Positions 1-8,952 of a stretch of 64,000 nt of DNA are shown here, piece by piece; the first letter of the stretch is position 1; each line of letters starts with the position of its first letter. The translations under genes were made by a program, and so were the position numbers. Location of the stretch: positions 1-64,000 of the forward strand of contig DAHUYG010000039.1 of the NCBI GenBank assembly GCA_027315315.1. The letters run 5' to 3'. The notes below the pieces were generated by a model. That model saw nothing but the letters and a program-made list of their open reading frames with translations, had not been told where the DNA came from and searched no databases. Origin of the DNA: Acidimicrobiaceae bacterium (GTDB taxonomy: Bacteria > Actinomycetota > Acidimicrobiia > Acidimicrobiales > RAAP-2).

Positions 1-1
1 C

Positions 2-739
2 CTAGCCGATCTTGGCCCCGAGCTTCTGGGCCAAGAAGGCCTCGCTCAGCCGGAACGCCTCGGGCGGGAGATCGCCGTGGCGCCCGGGGTGGGTGTAGAG
101 GCGCTTGTCCTCCACGCCGAAGGCGTCGAAGAGCTCGAAGGCGGACTGGCGGGGGAAGATCTGGTCGTCCCATTGGACGAGGAACAAGAGCGGGCAGGCG
201 AGCCGCGGCGCGTCCTCGGCGAAGCGCTCCCTCGTCGGACCGGTCAGGCCCATGAGGCCGAAGACGGCGGCCTCGATCCGCGGCTCGGCCGCGACGAGCG
301 GGAGCCCGATGATGGTCCCCATCGACACCCCCCACCACCCGACCCGCCCGTCGATCTGTCCGAGGGCGAGCAGCTCGTCGAGGACGGACCGCCAGTCCGC
401 GAGCATCTCGTCGATCATCGAGGGGTCCGAGGACCACACCTGGCAGAACTCGAGGAACGTGAGCTGCGAGTTGGACCCGCCGTCGGCCCGGCGCTCTCCG
501 TGCACCGGACCGTCGATCGCGGCGGCGGCCATCCCCCGACGGGCGAAGGCCCGCCCGAGCCCTGCGACGTAGTCGGCCCGCTTGTGGCCCGAGGCGCCGT
601 GCCCGATCAGCACGAGCCCGACGGCGGGGCGACCCTCGGGCGGGGTCCACAGCACCCCCGGGATCGTCCGCCCGCTGCGCTCGACGTCGAAGCGGCGCTC
701 GTCGACCTCGCCCTGGGATCGCTCCTCTCGCCACCTCAC
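2..739 (-). CDS. alpha/beta hydrolase, dienelactone-hydrolase-like
   Basis: A 245-residue cytoplasmic hydrolase of the alpha/beta fold. The nucleophile elbow GVSMG lies near residue 140. A possible acid Asp sits in WDDQIF near residue 193, and the likely catalytic His in GRHGDLP near residue 224. The N-terminal strand ends in the oxyanion-hole region IGHGASGHKR. The start is GTG and the gene is complete, with its stop at the left window edge. The substrate is unknown; family members act on esters, peptides or dienelactones. It lies upstream of a doxX gene on the same strand, 42 bases away, but nothing ties the two functionally. The fold assignment is firm and the substrate is open. Confidence 0.85.
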   Translation of the reverse strand: MRWREERSQGEVDERRFDVERSGRTIPGVLWTPPEGRPAVGLVLIGHGASGHKRADYVAGLGRAFARRGMAAAAIDGPVHGERRADGGSNSQLTFLEFCQVWSSDPSMIDEMLADWRSVLDELLALGQIDGRVGWWGVSMGTIIGLPLVAAEPRIEAAVFGLMGLTGPTRERFAEDAPRLACPLLFLVQWDDQIFPRQSAFELFDAFGVEDKRLYTHPGRHGDLPPEAFRLSEAFLAQKLGAKIG

Positions 740-781
740 GACCGCAGCGTACGGGCGCAGGGGTGGTGGCCCGGCGCCGCC

Positions 782-1306
782 TCAGGCGCCCGGTGGCCTG
801 CGCTCGGGACGCCAGAACGCCCCGAGCAGGGCGAGCGCGCCGCCCACCCCTGCGCCGAGCGCGATCCACAGCCCGGTCCAGCCGAGGATGTGGGCGTCGA
901 GCCCCAAGGCCCGGTCGAGGCTCCAGCCGCCCGGGCCGAGCATGGCGAGGGCGAAGCCGACGACGCTCAGGGTGAGGACGTACTCGTAGCCCTCCCCGGG
1001 CCGGAAGATGAAGAACCCGTGCTTCATGTGGTTGGTGACGAGCGCCACGAGCATGACGCCGATGACGCCGGCCGCCGCCACCGAGGTGAGGAGGCCGAGG
1101 ACGAGCAGTGCCCCGGCACCGATCTCGGTGAGGCTGGCGGTCCAGGCGTGCAGCCAGCCCGGCCGCATGCCGAGGCTCTCGAACCACCGCCCGGTGCCTG
1201 CGATCTTGCCCCCGCCCAAGACGTGGTTGATCCCGTGGGCGAGGAACACGCCGCCCACCATCACGCGGAGCGCCAAGAGCGCCAGGTCGATGCTGTGTGG
1301 GGTCAC
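782..1306 (-). CDS. DoxX family integral membrane protein
   Basis: A small membrane protein of 174 residues with four hydrophobic segments, around residues 8-28, 58-78, 83-103 and 119-140. This is the DoxX/DoxD-like pattern, including the N-terminal LFLAHG-like signature (here GVFLAHGINHV). The GTG start at 1306 was chosen because a strong GAGGAGG ribosome-binding site precedes it; a longer frame to 1351 lacks such a site. DoxX-like proteins have been linked to thiosulfate:quinone oxidoreductase and, in mycobacteria, to a membrane oxidoreductase complex with SodA. No such partner is nearby, so the role here is unassigned. Confidence 0.85.
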   Translation of the reverse strand: MTPHSIDLALLALRVMVGGVFLAHGINHVLGGGKIAGTGRWFESLGMRPGWLHAWTASLTEIGAGALLVLGLLTSVAAAGVIGVMLVALVTNHMKHGFFIFRPGEGYEYVLTLSVVGFALAMLGPGGWSLDRALGLDAHILGWTGLWIALGAGVGGALALLGAFWRPERRPPGA

Positions 1307-1407
1307 AACGTCCTCCTCAAAAGCGCGATGCGTCGCGAGACGTCGCGGCACGACGGCCCGATCCTAAGGGGGGAGTGCCTCCTACACTGGGCCCGAGCGA
1401 GCCCACG

Positions 1408-2244
1408 ATGCCCGAGCTTCCCGAGATGCAAGCGCTCTCCGAGCGCCTCGACACCCTGCTCTCGGGGAAGACGCTGACGCGGACCGACCTGCTCGGGTTC
1501 TCGAGCCTGAAGACCTTCTCCCCCACCCCCGAGGACCTCCACGGGAGCAAGCTCGACGGGGTCCGGCGGCGGGGGAAGTACCTCGTCTTCGCGTTCGCCG
1601 GCGGCCGCCGGATCCTCGTCCATCTCTCCCAGGGTGGCCGGATGGACCTCGAGTCGCCCCCGAAGACGACGAAGCCCCGCGGCTCGCTCGTCCGGCTGGT
1701 CTTCGAGGACACCGCGCTCCTCCTTCGCGAGCACGGCACCCAGCGCAAGGCCGGGTGGTGGGTACTCGAGCGCGGTGACGACGGGCCGCTCGCCACCCTC
1801 GGGCCCGAGCCCGACGATCCGGCGTTCGCCGCCCTGTTCATGGAGGGCGACAGCACCCGCCAGGTGCACACGCTGCTGCGGGACCAGCACTTCGTGTCGG
1901 GGGTCGGCCGGGGCTACGCCGACGACTCCCTCAACCGGGCCAAAATCTCGCCGTTCGCCTCGTTGCGAGGCCTGTCGCGCGCCGAGCGCGAGCTCCTGGT
2001 CGAGTCGGTGCGCTCGGTGCTCGCCGAGGCGCTCGAGCGCGAGCGGACCCGGGAGGGCGCGCTGTCCGAGGCCCGGCTCGGCGAGCGGTTCTTGGTCCAC
2101 AACCGGGCCGGGGAGCCCTGCCTCAACTGCGCCGAGACGCTCCGACACGTGAGCTTCGGGTCCCACGAGGTCGTCTACTGCCCCCGCTGCCAGACCAAGG
2201 GCAAGGTGTTGGCGGACCGGAGGTTGTCGCGGCTCTTGCGGTGA
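1408..2244 (+). CDS. formamidopyrimidine-DNA glycosylase family protein (Fpg/Nei)
   Basis: A base-excision repair glycosylase/AP lyase of 278 residues. The mature N-terminus reads MPELPEMQ, so the catalytic Pro2 and Glu3 of the Fpg/Nei family are present. A lysine in the GKYLVF stretch near residue 58 matches the conserved family Lys. The C-terminal zinc finger is present as CLNC, then CPRC about 20 residues later. The ATG at 1408 is fixed by the required P2-E3 terminus. The next gene is convergent, with one base between the stops. Family members remove oxidised purines or pyrimidines. The sequence does not tell Fpg from Nei or from the broader actinobacterial Fpg-like group. Confidence 0.88.
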   Translation: MPELPEMQALSERLDTLLSGKTLTRTDLLGFSSLKTFSPTPEDLHGSKLDGVRRRGKYLVFAFAGGRRILVHLSQGGRMDLESPPKTTKPRGSLVRLVFEDTALLLREHGTQRKAGWWVLERGDDGPLATLGPEPDDPAFAALFMEGDSTRQVHTLLRDQHFVSGVGRGYADDSLNRAKISPFASLRGLSRAERELLVESVRSVLAEALERERTREGALSEARLGERFLVHNRAGEPCLNCAETLRHVSFGSHEVVYCPRCQTKGKVLADRRLSRLLR

Positions 2245-2245
2245 T

Positions 2246-2698
2246 TCAGCCCGCGAGGATCAGGCGGTAGACGTTCGTCTCGCGACGCTCGAAGCCGAGG
2301 CGCTGGTAGAGACGGTTGGCGTCCTCCCGGTCCGGGCGGGAGGTCAGATCCACGGTCCGCGCCTCGGCCTTGCGGGCCAGCTCGACCGCCTCGCCCACGA
2401 GCGCCGAGCCGATCCCCCCGCCGCGCACCGCCGAGTCCACCACCACGTCCTCGATCCACGCCCGCACCCCGGTCGGCGTCCTGAACAGCGCTAGGGTCAG
2501 CGAGCCGATGATCTCGCCGCCGCCGTCGCGCGCGACGAACAGCGTCGTAGCCGGCGACTCGACGATGGTCTCGAGCTCGTAGGCGGTCGGACCCGGCGCG
2601 CTCGAGGAGAGCTGGGGCACGAGACGCGCCATGGCATGGTGCAGCTCGGGGTCGGCGGTGACGACGGCCTCGACACGCACGCGCCCCGGATCGATCAC
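2246..2698 (-). CDS. GNAT family N-acetyltransferase
   Basis: A 150-residue acetyltransferase. The acetyl-CoA binding motif A reads VRGGGIGSALVGEAV (residues about 91-105), preceded by the beta-strand WIEDVVVDSA. The NRLYQRLGF motif near residues 128-136 is the usual C-terminal GNAT signature. The GTG start at 2698 overlaps the TGA of the upstream Nudix gene in a GTGA arrangement, which fixes the start and suggests translational coupling. The acetyl acceptor cannot be predicted. Confidence 0.88.
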   Translation of the reverse strand: MIDPGRVRVEAVVTADPELHHAMARLVPQLSSSAPGPTAYELETIVESPATTLFVARDGGGEIIGSLTLALFRTPTGVRAWIEDVVVDSAVRGGGIGSALVGEAVELARKAEARTVDLTSRPDREDANRLYQRLGFERRETNVYRLILAG

Positions 2699-3414
2699 CG
2701 GCCGTCGGCCTCGCTCTCCCCCTCCGCGAGATTGCCGCGCCAGGTGGGGCGGCGGATCCGGTCGTAGAGCACCTCGCGCACCTCGCCGCGCAGCGCACCG
2801 AACACCGCGTCGCCCCACCGTTCCACGCCGACGAGGGGGTTCGGGAGGTTGTCGGGGGTGAACCACCCCACGTCGCTGCATTCGAGCGGGTGCGGCTGCA
2901 ACTCGCCCCCGGTGGCGCGGCAGTAGAAGATCAGCGAGTAGAGGGGGATCCTGGTGAAGCCGAGCCGGAGTCCGTCGAGCACCGCGATGAGGCGGACCGG
3001 CTCGGCCTCGATCCCGGTCTCCTCTTGGACCTCCTTGGCGGCGACCTCGGCGGCCGAGTAGCCGACGTCGCACCATCCGGTCGGGTACAGCCAGACCCCC
3101 GAGTCGGCCCGCCGGATGAGAAGGAGCTCGCCCTTGTCGTTGCCGACCGCCGCCCCGATCGCGACCTTCGGGGTGACGTAGCCCGGGATCCCCGGGACCA
3201 CCTCGCCCAGCCACTCCTCGACGAGCCCCTCGGCGTCCTCGACGCCCTCGAAGCCCTGGTTGGCGGCGACCCGGATGTCGGCCGCGACCCGCAGGATCTC
3301 CTCGAAGCGCTCCTTCTCGTAGAGGCTCTCGGTGAACCCGAGCCCGGTCCGGGCGATCCCCGACAATGCCTCGCTCCAGCGGAGCAGGACCTTGTGCGGG
3401 ACGTCGTCGGCCAC
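2695..3414 (-). CDS. Nudix hydrolase with N-terminal helical domain
   Basis: A 239-residue Nudix hydrolase. An N-terminal helical region of about 80 residues resembles the NUDIX hydrolase N-terminal domain often found in front of this fold. The Nudix box spans about residues 118-140: GYSAAEVAAKEVQEETGI. It matches G-x5-E-x7-R-E-U-x-E-E-x-G except that the usual Arg is Lys. Family members hydrolyse nucleoside diphosphates linked to a variable group. The start is GTG. The gene is coupled to the downstream GNAT by a 4-base overlap. The substrate is unknown. Confidence 0.87.
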   Translation of the reverse strand: MADDVPHKVLLRWSEALSGIARTGLGFTESLYEKERFEEILRVAADIRVAANQGFEGVEDAEGLVEEWLGEVVPGIPGYVTPKVAIGAAVGNDKGELLLIRRADSGVWLYPTGWCDVGYSAAEVAAKEVQEETGIEAEPVRLIAVLDGLRLGFTRIPLYSLIFYCRATGGELQPHPLECSDVGWFTPDNLPNPLVGVERWGDAVFGALRGEVREVLYDRIRRPTWRGNLAEGESEADGR

Positions 3415-3471
3415 AGGTTGACGCTAGCCCCCGCGTCGGATCAGGGCGGCCGGTGCAGCACAATGGTGGGG

Positions 3472-3666
3472 ATGGGCGTCTACGAGGACTGCCGCCACTA
3501 CGTCATGCAGACCACCCGTTCGGGCGACAAGCTCGAGCGTTGCAAGGTCGACGCCAACGAGCCGCTCCCCTTCACCTGCCCGCAGGGCTGCGTCTTCTAC
3601 GAGGCCAGGCGGACCTCGTCGGCCGGCTGGCACGTCCCGAAGCCGAGGGACCCCGAGAGCAGCTAG
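3472..3666 (+). CDS. small cysteine-rich protein, possible zinc-binding
   Basis: A 64-residue product beginning MGVYEDCRHY. Cysteines fall in the pattern C-x2-H, then a Cys in ERCKVD, then TCPQGC, which suggests a small zinc-binding domain. An in-frame ATG nine bases upstream (3463) is an alternative start. It stands alone between two minus-strand genes, and the length, clean start and GC3-rich codons support a real gene. I have a weak impression that similar short proteins occur in related actinobacteria. No function can be assigned. Confidence 0.65.
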   Translation: MGVYEDCRHYVMQTTRSGDKLERCKVDANEPLPFTCPQGCVFYEARRTSSAGWHVPKPRDPESS

Positions 3667-3672
3667 TCGCCC

Positions 3673-3921
3673 TCAACCCTCGAGGACGTCGCCCAGCAGG
3701 TCGACGCCGACCCCCTCGCCCCGGAGCCACTCGACGGCGGCCTCGATGGCCCCGGCCTCGCCGACCAGCTCGCAGACGATCCACCCCTCGTGCTCGCCGA
3801 CATTGGCGCGCCGGATGTTGGGGTCGACGTCGAAGGTCCGGGTCAGCCGGGCCAGCATCGGCACCCGGATGAGACCCTCGGGGAACGTGAGCTTGACGCG
3901 CACCTCTATCGGCGCACTCAC
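3673..3921 (-). CDS. NIL domain protein
   Basis: An 82-residue protein resembling a stand-alone NIL domain, the ferredoxin-like fold found at the C-terminus of methionine ABC-transporter ATPases and in some ferredoxin-type proteins. The order is a strand (VRVKLTFPEG), a helix, the strand region IRRANVGEHEGWIVCELVG, and a helix ending in a hydrophobic tail. The GTG start overlaps the larE stop as GTGA, making it the last gene of a coupled hemQ-larE-NIL run. In ABC transporters NIL domains sense or bind small ligands such as methionine. A role with LarE in sulfur chemistry is only an inference from position. Confidence 0.7.
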   Translation of the reverse strand: MSAPIEVRVKLTFPEGLIRVPMLARLTRTFDVDPNIRRANVGEHEGWIVCELVGEAGAIEAAVEWLRGEGVGVDLLGDVLEG

Positions 3922-4721
3922 CGGGCCAGCACCTCGTTCATCGAGCCCGAGCGGAACCCGGCGAGGTCCACGGTGACGTAGGTGTAGCCGGCGGCGCGCA
4001 CGGCGTCTACGACGGCCTCCCGCTGTGCCAGGACGGCGCCGAGCGCGTCGAGCTCCACCTCGATGCGGGCCACCGCACCGTGGTGGCGGACCCGCAGCTG
4101 TGCGAAGCCGAGCGCGCGCAGCTGCGCCTCGGCCTGCGCGATCGAGCGCAGGGAGCCGAGGGTGACCGGCGTGCCGTAGGCGATGCGCGACGACAGGCAG
4201 GCCGCGGCGGGCTTGTCCCAGGTCCGCAATCCGAGCCGGCGCGACCACTCCCGCACCGACGCCTTGTCGAAGCCCGCCTCGACGAGCGGGAACCGGGCCC
4301 CGAGCGCGCTCGCGGCCTCCTGGCCCGGGCGGTGGTCCCCCAGGTCGTCGAGGTTGACCCCGAGGACCACGGTGGCCGACTCGGAGGCCGCGATCGGCAC
4401 GAGCGCCTCCATGAGCGCGCCCTTGCACCGGGCGCAGCGGTCGGGACCGTTCGCGACGTAGTCGGGGTCCTCCATCTCCCGGGTGGCGACGCCCATCCAC
4501 CGCAGCCCCCACTCCCGGGCGATGCTGCGGCAGTCGGCCTCCTCGTCGGGGGCGAGCGACGGCGAGATGGCGGTGACGGCGAGCGCCCCGCCGGGGCCGA
4601 GCGTGTCGTGCGCCACCTTGGCCAAGAAAGCGGAGTCGGCGCCCCCGCTGAAGGCGACGACGACGCGCCCGAGGCCGGCGATGTGCCCGCTCAGCTCGTC
4701 GAGCGAAGCGACCGGGCTCAC
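3918..4721 (-). CDS. larE: ATP-dependent sacrificial sulfur transferase LarE-like
   Basis: A 267-residue PP-loop ATPase. The SGGADS P-loop lies at residues 25-30. A C-x2-C pair (RCARCK, Cys96 and Cys99) and the signature PAAACLSSRIAYG (Cys175) are characteristic of LarE. In Lactiplantibacillus LarE the matching cysteine donates its own sulfur during synthesis of the nickel-pincer nucleotide cofactor. LarB and LarC are not in this window, so the product may serve that pathway from elsewhere in the genome or a different thiolation. It is coupled on both sides by 4-base overlaps, to hemQ upstream and a NIL protein downstream. Confidence 0.88.
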   Translation of the reverse strand: MSPVASLDELSGHIAGLGRVVVAFSGGADSAFLAKVAHDTLGPGGALAVTAISPSLAPDEEADCRSIAREWGLRWMGVATREMEDPDYVANGPDRCARCKGALMEALVPIAASESATVVLGVNLDDLGDHRPGQEAASALGARFPLVEAGFDKASVREWSRRLGLRTWDKPAAACLSSRIAYGTPVTLGSLRSIAQAEAQLRALGFAQLRVRHHGAVARIEVELDALGAVLAQREAVVDAVRAAGYTYVTVDLAGFRSGSMNEVLAR

Positions 4722-5410
4722 CGGGGCGCCCCGGCCTCGAGGACGGCGCCGAGTTCGCCGACCATCCCGGTGTAGAAGGGACCGAAGTCTGCGTAGAGCG
4801 CCGAGGCCTCGTCGAAGCGCATCTCATAGACACAGGCCTTCAGGTCGTCGGGCCGGCGGCCGAAGAGGGTCACGCCCCACTCCCAGTCGTCGAGCCCCGT
4901 CGATCCGGTGATGAGCTGCACGATGCGGCCCCGGTAGTTGCGCCCGACGAGGCCGTGGCCGAGCATCAGGCGCTTGCGCTCCTCGAAGTCCAGCGCGTAC
5001 CAGTTGTGCGACTCGCTCCGGCGCTTGGACATCGGATAGAAGCAGAACGCCGGCATGCCCTCGGGCGGCAGCCTCGGATAGAGGCGGGCCTGGCGCATCT
5101 CCTCAGGCAGCCCGGCCGCATACTCGGAGAGCTCGGTCAGCGAGACGTAGGAGGAAGAGGCGGCCAGCCCCGCCGACGCGCAGGCCCGCTGGAACGCCCA
5201 CAGGGGGCGCATGTCGGGGCACAGGGCCACGAACCCGACGTCGGCCTTGTGGCCCACGATCGCGGCCGTGACGAGTTGGCCACCCTCGTTCACCAGGTGT
5301 TTCTCGGCGTCCTGCACCGCCGAGGCATCGGTCTCATGGGTCAGGTGGCAGAAGAGGTGCAGGACGCAGATGCCCTCGGAGGGCACCACGGCCCCGGACG
5401 GAGCGCTCAT
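4718..5410 (-). CDS. hemQ: coproheme decarboxylase HemQ (ChdC)
   Basis: A 230-residue protein of the chlorite-dismutase superfamily in its coproheme-decarboxylase form, the last step of coproporphyrin-dependent haem synthesis. The signature block AFCFYPMSKRR holds the probable catalytic Tyr125. The axial haem-ligand His152 lies in LMLGHGLVGR, followed by the conserved TGSTGLDDWEWGVTLF. The ATG at 5410 is preferred over a longer in-frame extension that would cross the upstream terminator. The gene lies downstream of groEL and leads the hemQ-larE-NIL run. Other haem genes are not in the window. Confidence 0.93.
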   Translation of the reverse strand: MSAPSGAVVPSEGICVLHLFCHLTHETDASAVQDAEKHLVNEGGQLVTAAIVGHKADVGFVALCPDMRPLWAFQRACASAGLAASSSYVSLTELSEYAAGLPEEMRQARLYPRLPPEGMPAFCFYPMSKRRSESHNWYALDFEERKRLMLGHGLVGRNYRGRIVQLITGSTGLDDWEWGVTLFGRRPDDLKACVYEMRFDEASALYADFGPFYTGMVGELGAVLEAGAPR

Positions 5411-5440
5411 CGCGCCCAGTCTAGGAAACGGCGAGCTGCC

Positions 5441-5470
5441 GTCCCGGGGGCGGGCTCCCACCCCCGGGAC
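5441..5470 (-). terminator. perfect 10-bp hairpin downstream of groEL
   Basis: The arms GTCCCGGGGG (5441-5450) and CCCCCGGGAC (5461-5470) are perfectly complementary around a 10-base loop. The hairpin lies 10 bases past the groEL stop and 31 bases before the hemQ start. There is no T-tract, which is common in GC-rich actinobacteria. It probably ends or attenuates groEL transcription. Confidence 0.7.
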
Positions 5471-5479
5471 CGACGGGCT

Positions 5480-7199
<1,720 letters not shown>

Positions 7200-7244
7200 C
7201 AGCAAACCACGCCGAGGAGGGCGCCGCAAGGGGGCCCACGAGGG

Positions 7245-7520
7245 CTATCCCCCGGCGACCGCCGGGACGATGGAGACAGTCTGACCTGGGGCGATGGGGG
7301 TGGCGAGGCCCTCGAGGAAGCGGACGTCCTCCTCGGCCAGGAAGACGTTGACGAACCGCCGGAGTTGCCCCTGCTCGTCGAAGAGCCGCTCGGCGAAGCC
7401 GGGGTGCGTGGCGTCCAGGGCCTTCAGCGCCTCGCCCACCGTCGTCGCCTCCACCTCCACCTCGCCGGCCCCCCCGGTCAGGGTGCGCAGCTGGGTCGGG
7501 ACCCGCACCGGCACGCTCAT
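7245..7520 (-). CDS. MoaD/ThiS-family sulfur carrier protein
   Basis: A 91-residue ubiquitin-like protein ending in the double glycine (VPAVAGG) that such carriers use as a C-terminal thiocarboxylate. The MoaD-like order is visible: an N-terminal strand VRVPTQLRTLTGG, a central helix VGEALKALDATHPGF, and FVNVFLAEEDVRFLEGLATPI. The ATG overlaps the stop of threonine synthase as ATGA, so the two are almost certainly made together. In mycobacteria a similar carrier (CysO) feeds sulfur to the PLP enzyme CysM. Pairing with a threonine-synthase-type enzyme suggests a related sulfur-transfer role, which is inference. A molybdopterin role is less likely because no moa genes are near. Confidence 0.85.
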   Translation of the reverse strand: MSVPVRVPTQLRTLTGGAGEVEVEATTVGEALKALDATHPGFAERLFDEQGQLRRFVNVFLAEEDVRFLEGLATPIAPGQTVSIVPAVAGG

Positions 7521-8767
7521 CGGCCGGACCCCGGGTCCAGGTCCTCGCCCACCACCGCGTCGAAGGCGGCGAGCGTCGGGACGATCGTGGCGGTCGGCTT
7601 CACGGTGCCCGACAGCGCCTCCACGGTCTTCAGCCCGTGCCCGGTCACGAGGGCGACCACCCGCTCGTCGTGGCGCACCTCGCCGGCGGCAGCCAGCTTG
7701 GCCAGGGTGGCGATCGTCACCCCGCCGGCCGTCTCGGCGAAGATCCCCTCGGTCCGGGCCAGCAACCTGATGCCCTCGAGGACCTCGTCGTCGCTGACTG
7801 CGGCGCACGAGCCGCCCGAGCGACGGATCGTCTCGAGCGCGTACCACCCGTCTGCCGGGTTCCCGATCGACAGGGACTTGGCGATGGTGTTGGGCTTCAC
7901 CGGCGCGATGGCGTCGGCCCCGGTGGCGAAGGCGGTGGCGACCGGCGAGCACCCGGCCGCCTGCGCGCCCGACACGCGCACCGGAGACGGCTCGATCAGG
8001 CCGACCCGGGCGAGCTCGCCGAAGCCCTTGGCCACCTTGGTGAGCTGGCTGCCCGAGGCGATCGGGACGACCACGTGGTCGGGCGCACGCCAGCCCAGCT
8101 GCTCGGCGACCTCGAAGGCTAGGGTCTTGGAGCCCTCCGAGTAGTAGGTGCGCACGTTGACGTTGACGAAGGCCCACGAGGGGTGCTCGCTCGCCAGCTC
8201 TGCGCACAGCCGGTTCACGTCGTCGTAGCTCCCCTCCACGGCGACGACGGTGCCGCCGTAGACGGCGGTCATCGTCACCTTGGCCGCCTCGAGGTCGTGG
8301 GGGATGAGGACGATCGACGCCATGCCGGCGCGTGCGGCGTGAGCCGCCACCGAGTTGGCGAGGTTCCCGGTCGACGCGCACGCCGCCACCTTGAAGCCGA
8401 GCTGCCGGGCCTTGGTGAGGGCCACCGAGACCACCCGGTCCTTGAACGAGCCGGTCGGATTGGCCGTGTCGTCCTTGATCCACAGCTCGCCCAGGCCGAG
8501 CTCGGCGGCCAGTCGGTCGGCTCGGTGCAGCGGGGTGAACCCCGCCCCGAGGTCGACCGGGGCGGCGTCGTCGACGGGCAGGAGATCCCGGTAGCGCCAG
8601 ATCGAACGGGGACCGGCGGCGATGCTGGCCGCCGAGACGACCTGGGCGATCTGCTCGTAGTCGTAGTCCACCTCGAGCGGGCCGAAGCAGAAGTCGCAGA
8701 CGTGCAGCGCCTCGGTCGGGTACCGGCGCCCACATTCCCGACAGCGCAGCCCTGTGACGAAACTCAT
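7517..8767 (-). CDS. thrC: threonine synthase (PLP fold type II)
   Basis: A 416-residue PLP enzyme that converts O-phosphohomoserine to threonine. The N-terminal zinc-ribbon-like segment has CRECGRRY and CDFCF, typical of the thrC clade with an N-terminal Cys cluster. The PLP lysine lies in NPTGSFKDR near residue 111, where SFKDR rather than SIKDR favours threonine synthase over cysteine synthase. ASTGNLANS binds the cofactor phosphate region. The ATG at 8767 is preceded by GAGGAGG at ideal spacing. An in-frame ATG 45 bases upstream would add a Cys-rich extension and is less likely. It is coupled to a sulfur-carrier gene. Confidence 0.9.
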   Translation of the reverse strand: MSFVTGLRCRECGRRYPTEALHVCDFCFGPLEVDYDYEQIAQVVSAASIAAGPRSIWRYRDLLPVDDAAPVDLGAGFTPLHRADRLAAELGLGELWIKDDTANPTGSFKDRVVSVALTKARQLGFKVAACASTGNLANSVAAHAARAGMASIVLIPHDLEAAKVTMTAVYGGTVVAVEGSYDDVNRLCAELASEHPSWAFVNVNVRTYYSEGSKTLAFEVAEQLGWRAPDHVVVPIASGSQLTKVAKGFGELARVGLIEPSPVRVSGAQAAGCSPVATAFATGADAIAPVKPNTIAKSLSIGNPADGWYALETIRRSGGSCAAVSDDEVLEGIRLLARTEGIFAETAGGVTIATLAKLAAAGEVRHDERVVALVTGHGLKTVEALSGTVKPTATIVPTLAAFDAVVGEDLDPGSGR

Positions 8768-8952
8768 GAGGACCTCCTCATCGATCGGGCATTGGCACCT
8801 GGTGCATTGCACTGGTTGCCGCGGCGTCGCAGGGCCCGTCCCTCAGCCGCTCTGGATGATGGCCTCCATGCTGGTCGATGGCGGCCCCCACGTCAATGCA
8901 TGCCGGCCGCCGGCCGCCGCCGGGGACTTCGGGGGGCCCGACGGGGGATGCG
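8768..8952. other. divergent intergenic region thrC / gpgS
   Basis: These 185 bases separate two divergent genes and must hold both promoters. I see the strong thrC ribosome-binding site at the left edge. I found no clear -10/-35 pair, riboswitch or attenuator. Confidence 0.4.

Noticed and set aside
8768-8812. Possible Cys-codon leader peptide (MQCTRCQC) upstream of threonine synthase
   Set aside because: The frame is in phase with thrC and has no stop before it, so it cannot act as a separate leader; it is more likely untranslated or a rarely used N-terminal extension.
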